From: Aliidiomarina sp. B3213
GTDB taxonomy: Bacteria; Pseudomonadota; Gammaproteobacteria; Enterobacterales; Alteromonadaceae
NCBI RefSeq assembly: GCF_003290085.1
Contig: NZ_QMKJ01000002.1
Span: 124,001 to 188,000 of the forward strand
Direction of reading: 5' to 3'
DNA length: 64,000 nt
Shown here: positions 56,172 to 64,000 of the stretch, piece by piece
How positions within the stretch are numbered: the first letter of the stretch is position 1
Layout of the letters: the number at the start of each line of letters is the position of its first letter
Notes under the pieces: generated by a model
Databases searched by the model: none
What the model saw: only the letters and a program-made list of their open reading frames with translations
Told to the model about the DNA's origin: nothing
Made by a program: the position numbers and the translations under genes

Positions 56172-59011
56172 TATGCGAAAATCCTCGACTCACCGTCGCC
56201 AGCTACGTTAGTTACACAGCGGCCGCACAGTTCTTCGTGCTCTGGGTTCACCCCAACGTCTTCACGGTGATGCCAGCAACGCGCGCACTTCTCGTAAGAA
56301 GTTCTTAACACGCCAACTTTTAAGCCTTCAATTTCTGTGCTTACCGCTTCTTCCGTTGCATCAGAAAGAGATGCCACCGTAGCTTCAGAAGTAAGTAGAA
56401 CAAAGCGCAGTTCATCTTTTGCTGCTTCCAATACCGCCTTTAATTCGTCTGAGGCAAACAGTGTAACTTCCGCTTGTAAGGAACCACCAATCTTGTCTTC
56501 TTTACGCGCCATTTCTAACGCTCGGTTCACTTCACCACGAACTTCTAGTAGCTGCTGCCAGTCTTGGTTACGCATACTTGTTTCTGTGTCTACGTTTGCT
56601 GGCCAGTCTTTATACCAAGTCTCAGTAAATACATAATCGCTGCGTTGGCCTTCCGCTGGTGCTGGCATAGATTCCCAAATTTCTTGCGCTGTAAAGCTCA
56701 TAATTGGAGCCATCCAACGAACAAGTGCTTCTGAAATATGCCAAAGCGCGGTTTGACACGAGCGTTGTGCAACACTGTCTTTCTTCGCGGTGTATTGACG
56801 ATCTTTAATAATGTCGAGGTAGAAACTACCTAAGTCAATTGAACAGAAGTGCATTAACTTCTGCACTACCGTTAAAAACTGATAGCCGTCGTATGCGCCT
56901 AGCAACTCTTCTTGCAAAGCTTTTGCACGACGAACAATCCAGTGGTCAATAGCAACCATGTCTTCCACCGCAACTTGGTGCTGACTAGGCTCAAAACCAT
57001 TCAAGTTCGCTAATAAGAAACGTGCGGTATTTCTGATTCTACGATATGCGTCTGCCGAACGTTTTAAGATTTCATCAGAAACCGTCATTTCTGCGGTGTA
57101 GTCGGTTGATGCCACCCACAGTCTTAAAATGTCAGCACCTAGCTTGTTCCATACTTCTTGTGGTGCAACCACGTTACCTAAAGACTTAGACATCTTGCGG
57201 CCATGGCCATCCACAGTAAAACCGTGAGTTAACACTTGCTTATACGGTGCTTCACCTTTTGTAGCAACGCCTGTTAACAAAGAAGACTGGAACCAACCGC
57301 GATGCTGATCTGAACCTTCTAAATAAAGGTCTGCTGGCCAAGCTAAATCTTCATTCTGAGCAAGAACTGCATAGTGCGTTACACCTGAATCAAACCAAAC
57401 GTCTAACGTATCTGTAAGCTTGCGGTACTGCGCAGCTTCTTCTCCGAGTAAGCTAGCAGGGTCTAGGTCGAACCAGGCCTGAATACCCTCTTTTTCGATA
57501 AGTTTTGCGACTTGTTCAAGAAGCTCACTAGACTTAGGGTGCAAGGCATCTGTTTCTTTATTTACAAATAGAGTAAGCGGCACACCCCACGTTCTTTGAC
57601 GTGAAATACACCAGTCTGGTCTGCCATCAACCATGCCTGCGATACGTTGCTCGCCCCACTCCGGAACCCAACGAACGGCTTTAATTTGTTCCAAAGCTTT
57701 TTCTCGTAAGCCTTCTTTTTCCATGCTAATGAACCACTGTGGTGTGGCTCGGAAAATAATAGGAGTTTTATGGCGCCAGCAGTGTGGGTACGAGTGCTCA
57801 TATTGTTCATGATGAACCAAACATCCCGATTCGATCAGGCTATCAACAATTGCTTGGTTCGCTTTGAAAACGTGCTGCCCGGCAAATTCCGGAGTGTCAG
57901 CCTTGTATACGCCGTTGTCGTTTACAGGGTTGTAAACTTCTAGGTCGTACTTTTGTCCGACCATAAAGTCGTCTACACCATGCCCAGGTGCCGTATGTAC
58001 ACAGCCTGTACCCGAGTCAGTAGTTACATGTTCGCCCAGAATGAGTGGAACTGTTCGCTCCTGCAACGGATGATGTAGGCGTAAGTGTTCAAGGTCGGCG
58101 CCCTTACAGAAACCTAACTTGTGGTAATCGGTGATGCCATAACGTTCCATGGCTTGAGTAACGAGGTCTGTGGCAAGCACGAGACGCTCAGGTTTGTCAC
58201 CTTCAACTTGTACCATGGTGTATTCTAAACCGGCAGCAAGCGTAACGGCCATGTTCGCTGGAATCGTCCAAGGTGTTGTTGTCCAAATCAGTACACTTAC
58301 AGGACCCTCACCTTCGTGCCCTTCTGGGTGACTAAATTTGCTGACTAACGTTTGCTCGTCTTCTGCAAAAAAGCGAACATCGATTGCCGGTGACTGTTTG
58401 TCTTTGTATTCAACTTCAGCTTCTGCAAGCGCTGAGCCACAGTCTGTACACCAATGCACGGGTTTAAAACCTTGGTGCAAATGACCACAGTCCATAACTT
58501 TACCGAGCGCACGAACAATATTAGCTTCTTGCTCAAAATTCATGGTTTGGTAAGGGTTGTCCCAGTCACCAAACACGCCTAAACGTTTGAAATCCTCGCG
58601 CTGGCCGTCGATCTGAGTTTGGGCATACTCACGACACTTTTGACGAAACTCACCAGTGCTTAATTTTTTACCTGGCTTGCCGTACTTTTTCTCGACAACC
58701 AATTCAATGGGCAAACCATGACAATCCCAACCAGGGACATAAGGGGCGTCGAAGTCGCTTAACGTTTTAGACTTCACAACCATGTCTTTAATAATTTTGT
58801 TTACCGCATGACCGATATGAATTGAACCGTTCGCGTAAGGAGGGCCGTCATGCAAAATAAACTTTTGATGACCTTTTTTCGCGGCTCTAATTTTTCCGTA
58901 AAGATCGTCTTGGTACCACTTCGCCAGCATTTGCGGCTCTCGGTTGGCCAAGTTTCCACGCATAGGAAATGGCGTATCAGGAAGGTTTAGAGTGGATTTA
59001 TAGTCGCTCAT
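56171..59011 (-). CDS. ileS: Isoleucyl-tRNA synthetase
   Basis: This class I synthetase of 946 residues has the HIGH motif [16 protein letters not shown], an editing domain ([30 protein letters not shown]), KMSKS in [10 protein letters not shown] and a C-terminal zinc site [10 protein letters not shown]...CGRC. It is the bacterial type 1 form with the zinc tail. It is part of ribF-ileS-lspA-fkpB-ispH. Confidence 0.98.
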   Translation of the reverse strand: MSDYKSTLNLPDTPFPMRGNLANREPQMLAKWYQDDLYGKIRAAKKGHQKFILHDGPPYANGSIHIGHAVNKIIKDMVVKSKTLSDFDAPYVPGWDCHGLPIELVVEKKYGKPGKKLSTGEFRQKCREYAQTQIDGQREDFKRLGVFGDWDNPYQTMNFEQEANIVRALGKVMDCGHLHQGFKPVHWCTDCGSALAEAEVEYKDKQSPAIDVRFFAEDEQTLVSKFSHPEGHEGEGPVSVLIWTTTPWTIPANMAVTLAAGLEYTMVQVEGDKPERLVLATDLVTQAMERYGITDYHKLGFCKGADLEHLRLHHPLQERTVPLILGEHVTTDSGTGCVHTAPGHGVDDFMVGQKYDLEVYNPVNDNGVYKADTPEFAGQHVFKANQAIVDSLIESGCLVHHEQYEHSYPHCWRHKTPIIFRATPQWFISMEKEGLREKALEQIKAVRWVPEWGEQRIAGMVDGRPDWCISRQRTWGVPLTLFVNKETDALHPKSSELLEQVAKLIEKEGIQAWFDLDPASLLGEEAAQYRKLTDTLDVWFDSGVTHYAVLAQNEDLAWPADLYLEGSDQHRGWFQSSLLTGVATKGEAPYKQVLTHGFTVDGHGRKMSKSLGNVVAPQEVWNKLGADILRLWVASTDYTAEMTVSDEILKRSADAYRRIRNTARFLLANLNGFEPSQHQVAVEDMVAIDHWIVRRAKALQEELLGAYDGYQFLTVVQKLMHFCSIDLGSFYLDIIKDRQYTAKKDSVAQRSCQTALWHISEALVRWMAPIMSFTAQEIWESMPAPAEGQRSDYVFTETWYKDWPANVDTETSMRNQDWQQLLEVRGEVNRALEMARKEDKIGGSLQAEVTLFASDELKAVLEAAKDELRFVLLTSEATVASLSDATEEAVSTEIEGLKVGVLRTSYEKCARCWHHREDVGVNPEHEELCGRCVTNVAGDGESRIFA

Positions 59012-59087
59012 GCTTATGCCCGTTGCCCTTAATTTAATCTAAAATTCTGCTCGCGCCATCTTAACGATTAACGCGCTTAGTTTCACG

Positions 59088-60017
59088 CTAAATTGGCTTT
59101 TCAAACCATGCCAAAGCAGCTGCTTTATCTTTACTAATTTGTTCTTGAAGTGCCTGTAACGATTCAAACTTCTGTTCTTCACGAATCAAATGCTGGGGAT
59201 ACACACGCATTTCTTGCCCGTACACGTCTTCAGCGAAATCGAAAATATGTACTTCTACCTGCGCTCGTTGGCCTTCAAAGGTTGGGCGATAGCCGATATT
59301 TGCCACACCCAACCATTCTTGTTCATTAATCATCACTTTTACTGCATACACTCCGTGTAAAGGACTATGCAATCTCTTTAACGGTATGTTTGCAGTAGGG
59401 AAACCGAGTTTCCGACCATTTTTTTCGCCATGACTTACACGACCAGAAAAATGAAAAGGATGCCCAAGCATTTCTGCTGCATCCTGGAATTGGCCTCGAG
59501 CCAAAGCTTCACGAATAAGAGTACTTGATACGCGTGCGTCTGACTGGCGAAAACTGGCTGTATCTGAAACTTCAAAACCAAACTTCTTACCCGCTTCTTG
59601 CAACATTGTAAAGTCGCCTTCACGCCCTTTACCGAATCTAAAGTCGTCGCCAACAACTAAATGTTTAACACCTAACTTCTCAACCAGTACATGCTCAATA
59701 AAGTGCATTGCTGGCTGCTGAGAAAATGTAGCATTAAACCGGGTGCAAATTAGGTATTCTAATCCTAGCGGAGTCATTAACTCGTACTTCTCGCGCCAGC
59801 GCGTTAAACGAGCAGGAGCTTGAGCTGGACGAAACAATTCCAGCGGCTGCGGCTCAAAAATCATAACTGCAGCGGGCACGCCATAAGCCTCGGCGCTTTC
59901 CTTTACGCGAGACAGCACTGAACGATGCCCAAGATGGACACCGTCGAAGTTACCGATAGTCAGCACACAATGCTGATGCTCGGTACGAATATTATGTAAA
60001 CCACGGATTAATTTCAT
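59088..60017 (-). CDS. ribF: Bifunctional riboflavin kinase/FAD synthetase
   Basis: The N-terminal adenylyltransferase domain has TIGNFDGVHLGHRSVL and VVGDDFRFGKGREGD. The C-terminal kinase domain has GRKLGFPTANIPL and GVANIGYRPTFEG. It makes FMN and FAD from riboflavin. It is 309 residues, the usual length. No FMN riboswitch is visible upstream. Confidence 0.97.
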   Translation of the reverse strand: MKLIRGLHNIRTEHQHCVLTIGNFDGVHLGHRSVLSRVKESAEAYGVPAAVMIFEPQPLELFRPAQAPARLTRWREKYELMTPLGLEYLICTRFNATFSQQPAMHFIEHVLVEKLGVKHLVVGDDFRFGKGREGDFTMLQEAGKKFGFEVSDTASFRQSDARVSSTLIREALARGQFQDAAEMLGHPFHFSGRVSHGEKNGRKLGFPTANIPLKRLHSPLHGVYAVKVMINEQEWLGVANIGYRPTFEGQRAQVEVHIFDFAEDVYGQEMRVYPQHLIREEQKFESLQALQEQISKDKAAALAWFEKPI

Positions 60018-60071
60018 AAGCGCGCGATTATAGCGAAATCGCTACAAGGATTCAGTAGTTTTAATGCCGAT

Positions 60072-61661
60072 TTAAGCGGATTTAAGATGATGAGGACGCC
60101 CTCCAACTAAAATCCATGTCACTGCAAAAACAAGTGCACCACTTGCGACCAATGCTGCTAACCAACCGATGCGTACAAAAAACTCAGCGGCCAACCATTG
60201 TTCGATATTCGGACTACAATACTGAACCGCCCATGCCATGGCTAATGCAGCAACCACTACACGCAAAACAAACAACAGGGTGGTCCGTGGCAACAATAGA
60301 ACTTTTTCTCGATACAGTACGGCGCCAAGCAATAATGCGTTAACTGTGCCCGATAGTGCCGTAGCAAGTGCCAACCCTACATAGCCAAATGGAATCGCAA
60401 AAATAATGTTGAATACCATGTTGGCGACCATAGCAATAATGCCGTACTTGACTGGCCGTTTAGTGTCTTGTCTTGAGAAGAATCCTGTTGCCAAAACCTT
60501 CACGAGCATAAAACTCAATAAGCCAGTGGCATAAGCAATGAGCGCTAAAGATGCGTAATTGGCATCACTTGCTAAAAATTCACCTCGCATAAATAGCACC
60601 ATGAGCATAGGCTCAGCCAACACGATAAGACCTGTCATAGCAGGAACACCAAGAATCACAACCATGCGCACGCCCCAGTCTAATGTTGCAGAGAACTTCT
60701 CCGCAGACTGGTCTACATGGCGCGCCGAAAGCGCAGGCAAAATAACCGTAGCAATGGCGATGCCAAATAATCCTAGAGGAAACTCTAAGAGCCGGTCGGC
60801 ATAATACAACCAACTAATTGAACCGGTTTGCAGGAAGCTGGCAATTAACGTGTCGAACAACAAATTAATTTGACTGACCGACACCCCAAATAAAGCCGGG
60901 ATCATAAGCGTTCGAATGCGCACTACACCTGGGTCGCGCCAACCCCATTTCGGTAAAACAAGAACTCCTGCTGCACGCAAAAAAGGTAATTGGAAAAAGA
61001 ATTGAACAGCACCACCTATAAACACACCAAGGGCTAAACCGATTTCAGGCCGTTCAAGATTTGGAGCTAACCATAAAGCACAAGCAATAATAGATACGTT
61101 AAGTAACACCGGCGTAAAGGCAGCAACACCAAAACGGCCTAAAGTGTTCAGTACAGCACCGGCTAAAGCTGTCAAGGTAATGAAAAATAAATAAGGAAAG
61201 GTGATTTTGAGTAACAGACTCGCCAACTCAAACTTAGCCGCTTGCGGGCCGTCATTCCAGTAGTCGAGGAACCACCCCATACCGAACAATGCAGCGACCA
61301 CTGGCGAGAGCACCATAGCGACCAAAGTCACGATACCCACAATAGTACCTAAAGTACCGGCCGTTCGGGCAATCAATAATCGCGTTTCGTCTAACGACTT
61401 GCCACGATGATACTCGGTTAAAACAGGTACGAACGCCTGTGCAAAAGCCCCTTCAGCAAAGAGTCGGCGTAGGAAGTTGGGTATTTTATTCGCGAAAAAG
61501 AATACGTCTGCTGCTGCACCCGCCCCCATTAACCCAGCAATCACTACATCTCTGGCTAGGCCTAAAACCCGCGAGAGGAATGTCATTACACTGACAATAA
61601 AACCTGAACGAAATAGCCTTGGTTGTGGTGCTTTTTCTTGCTGCTCGACTTTTGCCGTCAC
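60072..61661 (-). CDS. murJ: Lipid II flippase MurJ
   Basis: This 529-residue membrane protein has about 14 helices and MVF family motifs: FLSRVLGLARDVVIAGLMGAGAAADVFFFANKIPNFLRRLFAEGAFAQAFVPVL (close to the consensus). It flips lipid II for peptidoglycan synthesis. The start is a GTG at 61661. It precedes ribF in the same direction, as in many Gammaproteobacteria, and diverges from rpsT. Confidence 0.96.
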   Translation of the reverse strand: MTAKVEQQEKAPQPRLFRSGFIVSVMTFLSRVLGLARDVVIAGLMGAGAAADVFFFANKIPNFLRRLFAEGAFAQAFVPVLTEYHRGKSLDETRLLIARTAGTLGTIVGIVTLVAMVLSPVVAALFGMGWFLDYWNDGPQAAKFELASLLLKITFPYLFFITLTALAGAVLNTLGRFGVAAFTPVLLNVSIIACALWLAPNLERPEIGLALGVFIGGAVQFFFQLPFLRAAGVLVLPKWGWRDPGVVRIRTLMIPALFGVSVSQINLLFDTLIASFLQTGSISWLYYADRLLEFPLGLFGIAIATVILPALSARHVDQSAEKFSATLDWGVRMVVILGVPAMTGLIVLAEPMLMVLFMRGEFLASDANYASLALIAYATGLLSFMLVKVLATGFFSRQDTKRPVKYGIIAMVANMVFNIIFAIPFGYVGLALATALSGTVNALLLGAVLYREKVLLLPRTTLLFVLRVVVAALAMAWAVQYCSPNIEQWLAAEFFVRIGWLAALVASGALVFAVTWILVGGRPHHLKSA

Positions 61662-61814
61662 TAGCGTGTGTCCCTTGATATGAAGCTGTTTTTTGCGTTC
61701 AGATTAGCATGCGACCGCACAGCGAGGAAGAGTTCACCGGACAGTACTTGATCACGAGTATGGTTATCGGAGATAATTAACCGTAATTTATTGCACAAAT
61801 AAATCGGACATTTA

Positions 61815-61843
61815 TTGACTTTTGAAGCGGAAAAAGGCATAGT
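61815..61843 (+). promoter_or_regulatory. Sigma 70-type promoter of rpsT
   Basis: TTGACT (61815-61820) and CATAGT (61838-61843) are separated by 17 bases, ahead of a leader of about 45 bases to the rpsT start. The -35 box is nearly perfect and the -10 box moderate. Confidence 0.7.
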
Positions 61844-61895
61844 CCACGACCTTAAATTTCCGGTTCAGTTTTAGATTCATTTTCAGGAGTTAACC

Positions 61896-62162
61896 TTGGC
61901 TAACATCAAGTCTGCGAAAAAGCGCGCGCTTCAGGCGGAAAAAAACCGTCAACATAATGCAGCACGTCGCTCTATGATGCGCACTTACCTCAAAAAAGTA
62001 ACTGCGGCTATTGCTGCAGGTGAGCAAGCAAAAGCGCAAGAAGCTTTCGCTGAATTAACCCCAATTTTGGACCGCTATGCGACCAAAGGGCTAATTCACA
62101 AAAATAAAGCGGCACGTCATAAGAGCCGTTTAAGCGCAAAAATCAACGCGCTATCTGCATAA
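61896..62162 (+). CDS. rpsT: 30S ribosomal protein S20
   Basis: This 88-residue basic protein begins [34 protein letters not shown], the S20 pattern, and ends [18 protein letters not shown]. The start codon is TTG behind CAGGAGTTAACC. E. coli rpsT also uses a weak UUG start, which serves autoregulation by S20, so the rare start is probably functional. Confidence 0.98.
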   Translation: MANIKSAKKRALQAEKNRQHNAARRSMMRTYLKKVTAAIAAGEQAKAQEAFAELTPILDRYATKGLIHKNKAARHKSRLSAKINALSA

Positions 62163-62185
62163 TCGAAACTTCGATTAAAGCATTT

Positions 62186-62209
62186 GAAAAGCACCTTCGG
62201 GTGCTTTTC
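62186..62209 (+). terminator. Rho-independent terminator of rpsT
   Basis: GAAAAGCACC-TTCG-GGTGCTTTTC, a strong stem with a TTCG loop and T-rich 3' arm, lies 24 bases after the rpsT stop. It also reads in the opposite direction for the convergent ACP gene. Confidence 0.9.
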
Positions 62210-62222
62210 TGCTTTCTGAGAC

Positions 62223-62492
62223 TTAGCGATCGTCTTCTGCGTGGCGATATAAAGAAATGAGTTCTGCGATGGTATGAGGGGGTTCACTACAAGAACCGTC
62301 TCTAAAAGGGCTGCAACCTAGCTGCTCGTCCATACGCGCTACCACCATGGCAACACCCAAGGAATCTAAGCCAGACTCCTGAAAACTCGCATGCGGATTA
62401 ATATCTGCGACTAACTCGTTACCGGTCTGCGCAGCCACTTCTTCCATGCATCTAACAAGAACTTGTTCTATTTGGTAAGTGCGTGTGCTCAC
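62223..62492 (-). CDS. Orphan acyl/peptidyl carrier protein
   Basis: This product of about 89 residues has the 4'-phosphopantetheine site FQESGLDSLGVAMVVARM, with the Ser in GLDSLG. It is not the fatty acid ACP, which is more acidic. No synthase, ligase or ketosynthase is adjacent within the window. It lies between rpsT and the pse genes, on the opposite strand. A GTG start at 62492 is chosen over a TTG at 62522 because the latter adds a basic stretch unlike ACPs; neither has a strong ribosome site. It may serve a surface-glycan or secondary-metabolite pathway. Confidence 0.75.
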   Translation of the reverse strand: MSTRTYQIEQVLVRCMEEVAAQTGNELVADINPHASFQESGLDSLGVAMVVARMDEQLGCSPFRDGSCSEPPHTIAELISLYRHAEDDR

Positions 62493-62613
62493 AATAATTC
62501 TCTTACATCTTCTTGCTAACAACTTCGCAACACTAACACGGACTGGATAAAACGAAAATATTTAGGCTTCAATTTCCGAGAAAACTAGCCCCGTTAGGCT
62601 ATTGCTGTTATAA

Positions 62614-64000
<1,387 letters not shown>

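Overview
The window comes from the chromosome of a flagellated, aerobic marine-type gammaproteobacterium. Gene order fits Alteromonadales, most likely Idiomarinaceae (Idiomarina/Aliidiomarina-like): flhA-flhF-flhG-fliA-cheY-cheZ-cheA-cheB-parC-parP-cheW followed by a fliK-like/flhX pair and ccmABCDEFGHI, plus ribF-ileS-lspA-fkpB-ispH leading into minor pilin genes. This assignment is inference from synteny and protein style; no rRNA or tRNA gene is present to test it.

Layout. (1) 1-7700 is an accessory island that I read as a lasso peptide gene cluster. It has a B2-type leader protease (cut by the left edge), a PqqD-like leader-binding protein (B1), a PAPS sulfotransferase, two HPr-kinase-like proteins, an ABC exporter and an asparagine-synthetase-like cyclase. 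Between the exporter and the second kinase lies a 54-residue precursor gene (3887-4051) whose predicted core is GKVWPTPLEADPTFNGPS, with a possible Gly1-Glu9 ring and a C-terminal serine. Beside it sits a decayed second precursor with an in-frame stop. (2) 7811-10459 has two LPP20-type lipoproteins. (3) 10634-14229 has pgi, galU and ugd (nucleotide sugars). (4) 14310-21291 has ruvCAB, yebC, aspS and cmoAB. (5) 21456-23404 has rmlA and rmlB (dTDP-sugar). (6) 23530-28181 has an exonuclease, a cNMP/CBS/DUF294 protein, a BCCT transporter and a small membrane protein. (7) 28182-29037 and 39413-39804 are gene-free and filled with a composite hairpin element present in several copies. (8) 29038-38049 has an RssB-like regulator, mlaA and the complete cytochrome c maturation operon. 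(9) 38151-52298 is the flagellar/chemotaxis block. (10) 52430-54136 has four minor pilin genes. (11) 54274-62162 has ispH, fkpB, lspA, ileS, ribF, murJ and rpsT. (12) 62223-64000 has an orphan acyl carrier protein and the start of a pseudaminic acid pathway (pseB, pseC, cut by the right edge).

How the parts work together. In the island, B1 would bind the precursor leader, B2 would cut before Gly37, the AsnB-like enzyme would close the Gly-Glu lactam and the ABC protein would export the product. The kinases and sulfotransferase are candidate tailoring enzymes acting on Ser or Thr, since the core has no Tyr. The che block encodes polar chemotaxis arrays (ParC/ParP) feeding CheY to a polar flagellum controlled by FlhF/FlhG. 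CheA here carries three copies of an acidic helical motif resembling the CheZ C-terminal CheY-binding tail.

Four families of intergenic palindromes (GGGGTCAGAGCA type, ACCGC-GCGGTCCGTACG type, GGGGACAGGCTTCAGCCC type and the long CATGGATG elements) occupy many gaps in the core genome. Where a start codon could be argued, I give the start best supported by a ribosome binding site, overlap or family alignment, and say so.
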